From positions 542,022-606,021 of the forward strand of contig NZ_FOGI01000002.1 in NCBI RefSeq assembly GCF_900111175.1: 64,000 bases of DNA, given 5' to 3'. The notes beneath the pieces are model-generated. The model saw only the letters and a program-made list of their open reading frames with translations, was not told the DNA's origin and did no database searches. Source of the DNA: Actinokineospora terrae (GTDB taxonomy: Bacteria; Actinomycetota; Actinomycetes; Mycobacteriales; Pseudonocardiaceae). Positions 17,315 to 25,531 of this stretch are shown here, piece after piece (position 1 is the stretch's first letter; every line of letters starts with the position of its first letter). The position numbers and the translations under genes were made by a program.

Positions 17315-18885
17315 TTGGTCGCCCCCTCGTCGAGCAGGTCGGTGGCCGGGTTGCGGTAGCCGTCGGCCTTGGCGACCACGCCCGCGACGCCCCTGCCCTG
17401 GTCCGGTGGGCGCTTCATCAGGCCGAAGGTGCCGCTGGCGATGGCGGTGAGCAGCCCGTCGTCGACGATCCGGCCGAGCAGGTCGACGGCCTCGCCGAGC
17501 ACCTGGTGGGCGCGCTTGACGATCAGCCCGTCCGGGGCGGGCCGGAAGTCCTCGGCCAGTCCCCCGGCGGCGTCGAGCACGTAGCGGACGTTGGCCAGGG
17601 CGAGGTCGCGGTCGGACAGGAACGGGGTGACCACGGCCTCGGTCATCATCCCGACCAGCAGGATCGACTGGCCGGTGAGCGCGCCCGCGAGGTTGAAGAA
17701 CCCGTCGAGCAGGTAGCCGTTGAACACGTCGCCGGTCATGTGCTTGGTCGGCGGCATCCACTTGAGCGGGGCGTCCGGGAACAGCTCGCGGGCCAGCAGC
17801 GCGTGCGCCAGTTCCAGCCGGAACGACTCGGGGACCTTGGGGTTGATCTCGAAGGCGTGGCCGAGGCCGAGCAGCTCGTCGGGCAGCCCGGCCTCGTGCG
17901 CGAAGTGCTCGTTGAGCAGCTGCGAGACGGTGACGGTGTGCGCGGCGTCGACGGCGTCGGCGGTGGTGAGGTAGTTGTCCTCGCCGGTGTTGATGATGAT
18001 GCCCGCGCGGGCGTGCACCTGGCGGGAGAACCGCTGGTCGACGAAGGTGCGGATGGGGTTGATGTCGCGGAAGAGGATGCCGTACATGGAGTCGTTGAGC
18101 ATCATGTCCAGCCGCTGCAGTCCGGCGAGGACGGCGATCTCGGGCATGCACAGGCCGGAGGCGTAGTTGGTGACCCGCACGTACCGGCCGACCTCCCTGG
18201 ACACCTCGTCCATGGCGGCCCGCATGATCCGGAAGTTCTCCTGGGTGGCGTAGGTGCCAGCGAACCCGTGGTGGGTGGCGCCCTCGGGCACGTAGTCCAG
18301 CAGGGACTGCCCGGTGGACCGGATCACCGCGATGATGTCGGCCCCCGCCCTGGCGGCGTTGGCGGCCTGCACCACGTCCTCGTCGATGTCCCCGGTCGCC
18401 ACGATGAGGTAGATCCACGGACGGCGCGGCGGGTCCCCGAGCTTGGCGACCAGCTTGTCGCGCTGGGCGCGGTTGCGGTCGACGGTCCGCAGCCCCTTGG
18501 CGACGGCGGCCCGGGCGGCCTTGTCGGCGCGGGTGGCGTCCTTGCCGGTCGGCACCCGGAAGGTGACCTGCCCCGCGGCGGTGGCCTCGGCGAGCTCGGT
18601 CAGACTGCCCAGGTCGTGCTCGGCCAGGGCGTGGAACACCGGCCCGCACACGCCGTCTTGCAGACCACAGTGCTCGGCAACGGTGTCGACAACCCGGTTG
18701 ACCCACGGCACGTCACCCGCGCGATGGGTGCTGTCCGCCCCGGTGATCCCCGCGAGCCGCAACGTGGCGCGCTCGACGGAGACCGTGGTGTGCGAGCGAG
18801 CGATCTCCACCACCGGCGCGGCCGCCTTGGCCGCCAGCCGGCGCGCGGTGGCGACCACCGCCGGATCCAGGTCAAGAAGCGGCAC
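17311..18885 (-). CDS. kamD: Lysine 5,6-aminomutase alpha subunit
   Basis: The 524-residue TIM-barrel subunit that pairs with KamE; it binds PLP and the adenosyl group and acts on beta-lysine to give 3,5-diaminohexanoate. Family segments seen: GDVPWVNRVVDTV, YLIVATGDIDEDVVQAANAA, YASGLCMPEIAVLAGLQRLD, DINPIRTFVDQRFSR and PPTKHMTGDVF. Length is close to the clostridial enzyme. The GTG start has GGGGAG upstream. A 62-nt gap separates it from the amidohydrolase gene upstream; kamE follows with a 4-bp overlap. Confidence 0.95.
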   Translation of the reverse strand: MPLLDLDPAVVATARRLAAKAAAPVVEIARSHTTVSVERATLRLAGITGADSTHRAGDVPWVNRVVDTVAEHCGLQDGVCGPVFHALAEHDLGSLTELAEATAAGQVTFRVPTGKDATRADKAARAAVAKGLRTVDRNRAQRDKLVAKLGDPPRRPWIYLIVATGDIDEDVVQAANAARAGADIIAVIRSTGQSLLDYVPEGATHHGFAGTYATQENFRIMRAAMDEVSREVGRYVRVTNYASGLCMPEIAVLAGLQRLDMMLNDSMYGILFRDINPIRTFVDQRFSRQVHARAGIIINTGEDNYLTTADAVDAAHTVTVSQLLNEHFAHEAGLPDELLGLGHAFEINPKVPESFRLELAHALLARELFPDAPLKWMPPTKHMTGDVFNGYLLDGFFNLAGALTGQSILLVGMMTEAVVTPFLSDRDLALANVRYVLDAAGGLAEDFRPAPDGLIVKRAHQVLGEAVDLLGRIVDDGLLTAIASGTFGLMKRPPDQGRGVAGVVAKADGYRNPATDLLDEGATK

Positions 18886-18947
18886 GTGGACTCCCCTCGC
18901 GGGTCGTGCTGTCGTTGTCGGAGTCGATGCGCGAACTGATCACCGCG

Positions 18948-20570
18948 TCAGGAGGTGGCATGTGGGGGCACCTCGTGGTCGTAGATGGTGTGGCCGCGCA
19001 GGACGGTGCGTAGGCAGGTGGGGGTGGGGGTCTCGGGGGCCATTGGGGGGAGGCCGGGGACTCGGGAGCGGGGGTCGGTGGACCAGCGGCGGACCCGGTC
19101 GTCGGGGACGGCTACTACGAGTTCCGGGGCGTCCCACACGGCGAAGGTGGCGGGGGCTCCGGGGACGAGGGTGCCGGTGAGGCCGTCGTCGATGCCTGCG
19201 GCGCGCCAGCCGCCTCGGGTGTGGGCGGTGAAGGCGGCTCGGGGGGAGAGGCCGGAGCCGTCGGTGCGGTGGTTGACGGCGGCGCGGACGGTGGACCAGG
19301 GGTCGACCCTGGTGACCGGGGCGTCGGAGCCGAGGGCGAGGACGACACCGGCGGCGGCGAGCAGCGAGTACGGGTTGAGCGAGGTGCCGCGCTCAACCCC
19401 GAGCCGGGTGGCGTACATGCCGTCCGGTCCGCCCCACGTGGCGTCGAACTGCGGTTGGACGGAGGCGACGACGCCCCACTGGCCCAGTTGCCTGGCCTGG
19501 TCCGGGGTGACCATCTCCAGGTGTTCGAGCCGGTGCCGCGCCCCGGCCAGCTCAAGCAGGCCGACCCGCTTCTCCGCCAGCGCGAACCCGGCGACCACCT
19601 CGGCGGTCGCGGCGTCGCCGATGACGTGGAACCCGGCCTGGATCCCGGCCTCGGTGCACACCACCAGGTGCTCGGCGATGGCCGCGGCGTCGAGGTACAG
19701 CGCGCCGCTGGTGTCGGCGTCAGCGTAAGAGGCACACAACGCCGCCGTACGGGACCCGAGCGCGCCATCGACGAACAGGTCGCCCGCCAAGCCCCGGACG
19801 CGGTGCCGGACGGCCAGGTCAGCGGGCCCGATCTCGCCCCAGTACCCGACGACCTCCGGCAGGTCGCCACCCGCGCGGGCCAGCAGCGCGGTCAGGTCGT
19901 CGGCGCCGGAGATGTCGGGGCCCGCGCACTCGTGGACGCACGCGGTGCCCTGGGCGGCGGCGTGCCGGAGGAACTCGAGTTGGGCCTCGTCGCGCTGCGC
20001 GGGGGTGATGGCGTCCTGGGCGGCGCGGCGGGCGCGGTGGTGGGCGTCGCGGGTCAGCGGGCCGTCCGGGTGGTAGCCGTCGGCGCCGCGGGCGCCGGGG
20101 GCGCGGTCGAGCAGGGCGGTCGACACCAGGGCGGAGTGGACGTCCACCCGGGACAGGTAGACCGCGGCGGACCCGGCGGCCTCGTCGACCTCGGCGCGGG
20201 TCGGCGGGCGGTTCTCCGGCCAGGTCGTCTCGTCCCAGCCGTGCCCCCACACCAGCGGGTGCCCGCTCGCCCGGACGTGCGCGGCGACCATGGCCAGGCA
20301 CTCGGCGAGGGTCCTGGCGCCGGTCAGGTCGAGGCCGACGCGCAGCAGCCCGGCGGAGGTGGCGTGCACGTGGGCGTCGACGAACGCGGGCGCGACGAAG
20401 GCACCGTCGAGGTCGACCACTTCGCCGTCACCGTGCAGTGCGCGGCCCACCGAGTCCTGGCCTAGCCACACGACGACGCCGTCGCGCACGGCGATCGCGG
20501 TGGCGGACGGGTCGGCCGGGGAGTGCACGCGGCCCCCGGTGTAGAGGGTGCTGGAAGTCGTCACGGTCAC
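18948..20570 (-). CDS. YtcJ-like amidohydrolase inside the kam operon
   Basis: A 540-residue metal-dependent amidohydrolase of the YtcJ branch. It shows the entry motif VDAHVHATSAGLLRVG, the barrel metal ligands in VHECAG and GFHVIGDAA, LEHLEMVTPDQ, and the late Asp in LALGSDAPVTRVDPW. The C-terminus re-forms the small beta-sandwich (PATFAVWD, LRGHTIYD). The GTG start overlaps the kdd stop (GTGA), so it is translationally coupled to a lysine-pathway gene, though it has no step in the known pathway. It may hydrolyse an N-acyl or cyclic lysine-derived compound; that is a guess from position. Confidence 0.88.
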   Translation of the reverse strand: MTVTTSSTLYTGGRVHSPADPSATAIAVRDGVVVWLGQDSVGRALHGDGEVVDLDGAFVAPAFVDAHVHATSAGLLRVGLDLTGARTLAECLAMVAAHVRASGHPLVWGHGWDETTWPENRPPTRAEVDEAAGSAAVYLSRVDVHSALVSTALLDRAPGARGADGYHPDGPLTRDAHHRARRAAQDAITPAQRDEAQLEFLRHAAAQGTACVHECAGPDISGADDLTALLARAGGDLPEVVGYWGEIGPADLAVRHRVRGLAGDLFVDGALGSRTAALCASYADADTSGALYLDAAAIAEHLVVCTEAGIQAGFHVIGDAATAEVVAGFALAEKRVGLLELAGARHRLEHLEMVTPDQARQLGQWGVVASVQPQFDATWGGPDGMYATRLGVERGTSLNPYSLLAAAGVVLALGSDAPVTRVDPWSTVRAAVNHRTDGSGLSPRAAFTAHTRGGWRAAGIDDGLTGTLVPGAPATFAVWDAPELVVAVPDDRVRRWSTDPRSRVPGLPPMAPETPTPTCLRTVLRGHTIYDHEVPPHATS

Positions 20571-21604
20571 TGAGTCTCGCGGGCGGCGAACAGCGCGCGC
20601 ACCCCGGGCTCGGCGCGCAGCAGGTCGAGCGCGAAGGCGGCGTGACCGGGCACGTACCCGTTGCCGACGAGCATCCGGACGTCCGCGGCGAGCCCCTCGG
20701 CGCCGAGCGCGGCGGCGGGGAACGAGGTGGCCATGGAGAAGAACACGACCGTGCCGCCGTCCGCGGTCGCCATGATCGCGCCGTGCTCGCAGCCGGGCAC
20801 GTCCACGCAGACGACGGTGACGTCGACCGGGGTGCCGATCGCGGCGTGCACGGCGAGCGGGTCGCGGGCGTCGGCGACGACGACCTCGTCGGCCAGCCCG
20901 GCCGCGCGCACGGCGTCCGCCTCGGCGACCGTGGGGACGAGCGCGACCACGCGGGTGGCCCCGGCGCGGCGGGCGGCGGCCAGCGACAGCGACCCGGACT
21001 TGCCGCCACCGCCGAGCACCAGCACGGACGCGCCCACGCCCGCCTCGCGGACGACGCGGTCGGTCAACGCGGGGGCGCCGCAGACGTCCATCACGGACAG
21101 GGCGATGCCGTCCGGCAGGTCGTCGGGCAGCACGGCGGCGATAGAGCGGCCGAACAGCACCGCGGTCCCCCGACACGGGACCTGCTCGCTTAGCCCGTCC
21201 CAGTCGGCGAGGCCGTCCGTGATCCGCAGCGGGGTCAGGGTAAGCGAGACGAGAGTCGCGATCCGGTCGCCGACCTCTAGCGCCAACGGCGAGTCAGGGC
21301 CGACAGCGGAGACCGTGCCCAGGAGCATGCCGCCGGACCCGGTGACCGGATTCTGCATCTTGCCGCGCTCGGCGACGATCCCCAGCACGGCGGCGCGGAC
21401 GGCGTCACCGGTGCCGTGCTGCTCGCGGAGCTGCCGGTAAGAGGCCGCGTCGAGGTTGAGCCGGTCGACGTCGATGACGACCTCGTCGGCGTACGGCTCG
21501 GGGTCGGGGTCGAGCCGGTGCGCCTGCTGCGGCAGCACCCCGGCGGGCTCGACCACCCGGTGCAGCCCGAACGGCGAGCCGACCCGTGCGACCTGTGCGT
21601 TCAT
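20567..21604 (-). CDS. kdd: L-erythro-3,5-diaminohexanoate dehydrogenase
   Basis: NAD(P)-dependent oxidative deamination of 3,5-diaminohexanoate to 3-keto-5-aminohexanoate in the lysine pathway. 345 residues. The family start (RVGSPFGLHRVVEPAGVLPQ) is followed by the characteristic VIDVDRLNLDAASYRQL and KMQNPVTGSGGMLLG. The Rossmann nucleotide site is VLVLGGGGKSGSLS, and SMATSFPAAALGAEG lies near the C-terminus. ATG 21604 is set by GGAGGG 6 nt upstream. It is the first gene of the minus-strand operon, divergent from kamA with 121 bp between the two starts. Confidence 0.93.
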   Translation of the reverse strand: MNAQVARVGSPFGLHRVVEPAGVLPQQAHRLDPDPEPYADEVVIDVDRLNLDAASYRQLREQHGTGDAVRAAVLGIVAERGKMQNPVTGSGGMLLGTVSAVGPDSPLALEVGDRIATLVSLTLTPLRITDGLADWDGLSEQVPCRGTAVLFGRSIAAVLPDDLPDGIALSVMDVCGAPALTDRVVREAGVGASVLVLGGGGKSGSLSLAAARRAGATRVVALVPTVAEADAVRAAGLADEVVVADARDPLAVHAAIGTPVDVTVVCVDVPGCEHGAIMATADGGTVVFFSMATSFPAAALGAEGLAADVRMLVGNGYVPGHAAFALDLLRAEPGVRALFAARETQ

Positions 21605-21619
21605 CCCGAGCCCTCCGTG

Positions 21620-21676
21620 TGACGTCATGTCAGTGACCGCATGGCGGCGAAAGTGCTGTAGATTTTACGGAGCACT
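21620..21676. promoter_or_regulatory. Dyads between kdd and kamA
   Basis: Two symmetric elements lie in the divergent promoter region: TGACGTCA (21620-21627), next to the kdd ribosome binding site, and AGTGCT-N13-AGCACT (21652-21676), midway. They could bind a shared regulator of both lysine operons. No regulator gene is linked, so the role is inference. Confidence 0.35.
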
Positions 21677-21725
21677 AGCGCTCTGGCAGCATATCTTCAC
21701 GCCACCCTAGCGGCTAGGAGTACAT

Positions 21726-23153
21726 ATGACTGCGTTGCGGGACTTGCGGCAGGCGGACACGACCGTGTCCGCCGCGGTGCGCGACGGCGCCCACCAGCCC
21801 TACGAGTACGTCCGGCGCGAGCTGGTGGAACCGGACTGGCGGCGCTTCCCCGGCTGGTCGGGGGTCACCGAGGCGCAGTGGCGGGACGCGCAGTGGCAGC
21901 GGGTGAACTGCGTCAAGAACGAGCGGCAGCTGCGCAAGGTCGTCGGCGACCTGCTCGCCGAGTCGTTCTACGCCGAGCTGCTGGCCGACCAGGAGCAGCT
22001 GGCCACCATGTCGATGCTGCTGCCCCCGCAGATGCTCAACACCATGGCACCCACGGCGGAGGCGGCCGAGTTCACCGAGGCGTTCTTCGCCGACCCGATC
22101 CGCCGCTACATGCTGCCCGTGCGCTCCGACCGCGACCCGGAGTGGCCGAGCCACCCGCACTCGGCCCGCGACTCGCTGCACGAGGCCGAGATGTGGGTGG
22201 TCGAGGGGCTGACCCACCGCTACCCGACCAAGGTGCTCGCCGAGCTGCTGTCCACCTGCCCCCAGTACTGCGGGCACTGCACCCGGATGGACCTGGTCGG
22301 CAACTCCACCCCGCAGGTCGACAAGCACAAGCTGGCCCTCAAGCCGGTCGACCGGCAGGACCAGATGATCGAGTACCTGCGCCGCACCCCGGGTGTGCGC
22401 GACGTGGTGGTCTCCGGCGGCGACGTGGCGAACGTGCCGTGGAAGCAGCTGGAGTCGTTCCTGATGCGGCTGCTCGACATCGAGACGGTGCGCGACATCC
22501 GGCTGGCGACCAAGGCGCTGGCGGGGCTGCCGCAGCACTGGTTGCAGCCGTCGGTGGTCGAGGGTCTGGAGCGGGTCGCCCGCACGGCCGCGCGGCGCGG
22601 GGTGAACCTGGCCATCCACACCCACGTCAACCACGCCCAGTCGGTGACCCCGCTGGTCGCCGAGGCGGCGCGGACGGCGCTGGAGGTCGGGGTGCGCGAC
22701 GTGCGCAACCAGGGCGTGCTGATGCGGGGCGTCAACGCGACCCCGGAGGCGCTGCTCGACCTGTGCTTCGCGCTGCAGGGCGAGGCGAACGTGCTGCCCT
22801 ACTACTTCTACATGTGCGACATGATCCCCAACGCCGAGCACTGGCGGGTCGCGGTGTGGGAGGCCCAGGAGCTCCAGCACGCGATCATGGGCTACCTCCC
22901 CGGATACGCCACCCCCCGCATCATCTGCGACGTCCCGTACGTCGGAAAGCGCTGGGTCCACCAACTCGCCGAGTACGACCGCGAACTCGGCGTCTCCTAC
23001 TGGACCAAGAACTACCGCGCGGGCACCGAACGCTCCGAAACCGAGGACGCCGCCGCCATCCTCAGCCGCCGCTACCCGTACTACGACCCGATCAGCAGCC
23101 TCCCCACCACCGGCCAACAGCACTGGCGAGACCACCCGACCTACGAGGGCTGA
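21726..23153 (+). CDS. kamA: Lysine 2,3-aminomutase (radical SAM/PLP)
   Basis: Converts L-lysine to L-beta-lysine, the first step of the pathway. 475 residues. The cluster motif CPQYCGHC gives Cys178, Cys182 and Cys185 (Cx3Cx2C), followed by TRMDLVGNSTPQVDKHK. The two Asp residues expected to bind the substrate amino group are kept: Asp365 in MCDMIPNAEHW and Asp402 in CDVPYVGK. Lys408 aligns with the PLP lysine, but the usual GGGGK loop is replaced by YVGK. ATG 21726 has TAGGAG upstream. A strong hairpin starts 5 bp after the stop. It could instead act on a related amino acid; Asp365 and Asp402 favour lysine. Confidence 0.88.
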   Translation: MTALRDLRQADTTVSAAVRDGAHQPYEYVRRELVEPDWRRFPGWSGVTEAQWRDAQWQRVNCVKNERQLRKVVGDLLAESFYAELLADQEQLATMSMLLPPQMLNTMAPTAEAAEFTEAFFADPIRRYMLPVRSDRDPEWPSHPHSARDSLHEAEMWVVEGLTHRYPTKVLAELLSTCPQYCGHCTRMDLVGNSTPQVDKHKLALKPVDRQDQMIEYLRRTPGVRDVVVSGGDVANVPWKQLESFLMRLLDIETVRDIRLATKALAGLPQHWLQPSVVEGLERVARTAARRGVNLAIHTHVNHAQSVTPLVAEAARTALEVGVRDVRNQGVLMRGVNATPEALLDLCFALQGEANVLPYYFYMCDMIPNAEHWRVAVWEAQELQHAIMGYLPGYATPRIICDVPYVGKRWVHQLAEYDRELGVSYWTKNYRAGTERSETEDAAAILSRRYPYYDPISSLPTTGQQHWRDHPTYEG

Positions 23154-23157
23154 ACCC

Positions 23158-23200
23158 CGGCGGTCGCCCAAGTGAGCGAGGGCCACCTGGGCGACCGCCG
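23158..23200 (+). terminator. kamA terminator hairpin
   Basis: 13-bp perfect stem CGGCGGTCGCCCA (23158-23170) and its complement (23188-23200), beginning 5 bp after the kamA stop. Confidence 0.85.
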
Positions 23201-23602
23201 ATCCCCTCCCCCACGCAGCGGCTACTCACGAGCCGCCTGCAGGTCCCTGTCGCCCAGCCCGTGTGGCCACCCGCCCTGCTTCCTCGTCATGTGATCCGAA
23301 ACGGCGCGGCTCGCGCAGTCGAGCCGGTGGCGCCCGCGGACCTGCTCGAACGCGCCACGGACACGGCGCCCATGGCAGCACTCGCTCGGTGTCGACGTGC
23401 CCGAACGGACGGGTGGGCAGTGATTCGGCGAGGACCCCGCCGGCACGCCATAGGCCACCGATACGCCGCTGCGGTGCTTACTGCCGACCACGCACCGCAC
23501 CGGGGTCGTCTCACCTGACCGGCGTGAAGTCGCGGCGACCTCGGGCCGGGCGTGGACGACGCTCGGCGGGCTATTGGTCAGCCGCAGCCAGGGGGCTGCG
23601 GC
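23201..23602. other. Intergenic region with a repeat remnant
   Basis: About 400 bp between the kamA terminator and the inverted repeat at 23603. Open frames here show no family and no ribosome binding site. A 17-bp match (23259-23275) to the terminator part of the 137-bp repeat lies inside it, followed by degenerate similarity, so this may be a decayed third copy. Confidence 0.45.
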
Positions 23603-23739
23603 AAGCGAAGGGGGCGGGCAGCCGTGTGGCCACCCGCCCCCTTCGTTGTCGCTCGGTTTAGAAGGGGCGCCTGCGGGGCGGCTCGGCGCGGTCGAGGTCG
23701 GTGATGCCGTCGGAGGCCTTCTCGGCGAAGGCCGGGGCG
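23603..23739. repeat. 137-bp inverted repeat, copy A
   Basis: Identical over 137 bp, in inverted orientation, to 25532-25668. This copy holds the last 82 bp of the peptidase gene plus its terminator; the other copy lies upstream of the gene's promoter region. Flanking sequences differ immediately outside, apart from a few matching bases next to the terminator end. Confidence 0.95.
23606..23645. terminator. Peptidase gene terminator hairpin
   Basis: 13-bp stem CGAAGGGGGCGGG (23606-23618) with its complement (23633-23645), just downstream of the minus-strand peptidase stop at 23658. The same hairpin occurs in repeat copy B at 25626-25665. Confidence 0.8.
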
Positions 23740-25091
23740 GTGACGTTGGCCCAGCGGCGCAGGGTCGCGGTGGCGGCGGTCTGGTCGGCCGGGGCGAGGG
23801 CGGCGATGTTGGCGCCGTGGTTGGCGCCCGGGGCGATGTAGAGGTGCGAGTCGCGGCGGCTGGGGACGAACTGCTCGGCGCCCCACGGGTCGTTGGCGCC
23901 GTAGACGAACAGCAGTTCCGAGCCGCGGGTGCGGACCCAGCGGTCGACGTCGAGCATCGGCCGGGAGTCGTAGCGGCGGCGCAGGTCCGGCGGGAGGCTG
24001 GAGTTCGCCTGGTACAGGTTCGGGTACTTGGTCAGGCCGCGCAGGTGCTCGAACTTGGGCTGCGGCCAGCCGAGCTGGGTGGCGGCCTGGTAGTAGTACG
24101 GCGCGTACGGGGTGATGCCCTGGTCGGCGTAGAAGGCGAACCCGGCGGTGGCGTCGATGAACGCGTACAGCTGGTCGTCGGTCGCGGTCTTGGCCGGGAC
24201 GGTCGCGCAGTCGGCCTGGGTCGAGTACTGCCAGAACGCCCACACGGTGTCCAGGACGGTCATCTCGTAGGCCTTGTCGATCGACCCGAGCACCCCGGTG
24301 AACGTCCACCCGGCGGCGGTCGCGGCGGCCTGGTACTTCGCCACCAGCGCGGTGCGCCGCTTCAGGGCCTCCTTCTGCACGTCGTCGAGCTTCGCGCGGC
24401 AGGCCGGGTCGTTGCCCACGGTCTGGAAGAACCGGTCGTAGGCGCGGTCGGAGTCGTTGACCGCGTCGTTGGGGGCGACGTAGGCGACGACACCGGCGAC
24501 GTCGTCGGGGTAGAAGCGGCGGTGGTAGATCGAGGTCATGCCGCCCTTGCTGGCCCCGGTGGAGATCCACTTGGCGGCGTAGACGCGCTTGAGGGCGCTG
24601 ACGATGCGGTGGTGGTCGGTCGCCGCCTGCCAGATGTCCAGGTCGTCCCAGTCCGCGTTCGCGGGCCGCGACGGGGTGAAGAACCGCTGCTCCACCGAGA
24701 TCTGGTTGCCGTCGATGAGCCGGGTCGGCTCCGAGCGGAACGCGTTGACCGACATGTTGTAGCCGGTGGTGTGCAGCACGACCGGCCGCGCGGTGTCCTT
24801 GTGCAGCAACTGGAACCGCTGCTCGAAGGTCGCGCCGCGCGGGTTGTGGTGGTCGACCGGCTGCTTGAACGTCAGCAGGAAGAACCGGTACCCCGCGGGC
24901 GGGGTGGCCGACTCCGACACGACCGTCAGACCGGGCACGGCCTTGAGCTGGTCGAGGATGTCGGCGCTGGTGACGTTCTGGCTGACGGCGGTGGCGGGCG
25001 ACGCCTGCGCGGGGGAGGCCGCCACGGCCACCCCCACCACGGCGGCGACCGCCAGTCCCGCCGCGAGCGCCCGTCTGGTGCGGATGAGCAC
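23658..25091 (-). CDS. Secreted S37-type (PS-10) serine peptidase
   Basis: About 477 residues. It begins with a signal peptide: RTRR, a hydrophobic core, then a cut near SPAQA-SPA. The mature part matches secreted Streptomyces PS-10/S37 peptidases (tripeptidyl aminopeptidase type, alpha/beta hydrolase): FKQPVDHHNPRGATFEQRFQ, the nucleophile elbow GASKGGMTS, FVYGANDPWGAEQF (Asp) and GANHGANI (His). It probably trims peptides outside the cell. GTG 25091 is preferred because AAGGAG sits 7 nt upstream; ATG 25097 lies only 1 nt from it. The gene is bracketed by the inverted repeat copies, which duplicate its 3' end and terminator. Confidence 0.88.
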   Translation of the reverse strand: MLIRTRRALAAGLAVAAVVGVAVAASPAQASPATAVSQNVTSADILDQLKAVPGLTVVSESATPPAGYRFFLLTFKQPVDHHNPRGATFEQRFQLLHKDTARPVVLHTTGYNMSVNAFRSEPTRLIDGNQISVEQRFFTPSRPANADWDDLDIWQAATDHHRIVSALKRVYAAKWISTGASKGGMTSIYHRRFYPDDVAGVVAYVAPNDAVNDSDRAYDRFFQTVGNDPACRAKLDDVQKEALKRRTALVAKYQAAATAAGWTFTGVLGSIDKAYEMTVLDTVWAFWQYSTQADCATVPAKTATDDQLYAFIDATAGFAFYADQGITPYAPYYYQAATQLGWPQPKFEHLRGLTKYPNLYQANSSLPPDLRRRYDSRPMLDVDRWVRTRGSELLFVYGANDPWGAEQFVPSRRDSHLYIAPGANHGANIAALAPADQTAATATLRRWANVTAPAFAEKASDGITDLDRAEPPRRRPF

Positions 25092-25531
25092 GCCCATACT
25101 CCTTGGGGTCGGTGTTCTGCTGCGGCAGTTCCCTGCCCGCAGGGATGGCAGAGTCTTGCGCACCGGCCCCGCTGTCCGAAAGCCGCCGACAATCGCCCCA
25201 CGACGGTTGTAGGGGTCCATTCGGGAACACCCGACACCCGGCTGCTTGCCGCCCCGCCGGGGCAACTCGCGCAGGTGAGCGGTGCCGTCCGCCGGTCCCG
25301 GGATGCCGTCCGCCACCGTGCGCGCGGGCCAGGCTGCTGGCGGACGGGTGTGATCCAAACCTGACTGGGATGGAACCCGCCCCCAACCTGATAGCCCGGT
25401 CGGCGCATCACATTCACCGCACTGCGCCTGTGATTGACACCCACCCGGGAAAGTGACCACCCGTAGACGCCACAGCGCGGACAGCAGACGCCCGCCTCCG
25501 CCTCTCGCCGGAAAGCCTCCGACGGCATCGT
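25092..25531. other. Peptidase promoter region
   Basis: 440 bp upstream of the peptidase gene with no supported gene. Its promoter should be here, but I see no clear consensus. Near the right end a 15-bp sequence (25515-25529) repeats one inside copy B (25554-25568) at a 39-bp period, in the reading frame of the peptidase C-terminus, suggesting a trace of a further duplicated gene end. Confidence 0.45.

Noticed and set aside
16481..18706. 741-codon frame joining kamE with upstream sequence
   Set aside because: The upstream part is an out-of-frame reading of kamD. The GTGA overlap at 17311-17314 fixes the real kamE start.
18948..21176. 742-codon frame joining the amidohydrolase with upstream sequence
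   Set aside because: The upstream part is an out-of-frame reading of kdd; the amidohydrolase begins at the GTGA overlap at 20570.
16089..23153. Taking the lysine cluster as proof of an anaerobic, fermenting organism
   Set aside because: The rest of the window is typical of aerobic actinomycetes, and the cleavage and CoA-transfer steps are missing here, so lifestyle cannot be inferred from these genes alone.
23222..23661. Several 75-130-codon frames downstream of kamA
   Set aside because: Overlapping frames on both strands with no gene-like codon use and no ribosome binding sites; one runs through the terminator repeat.
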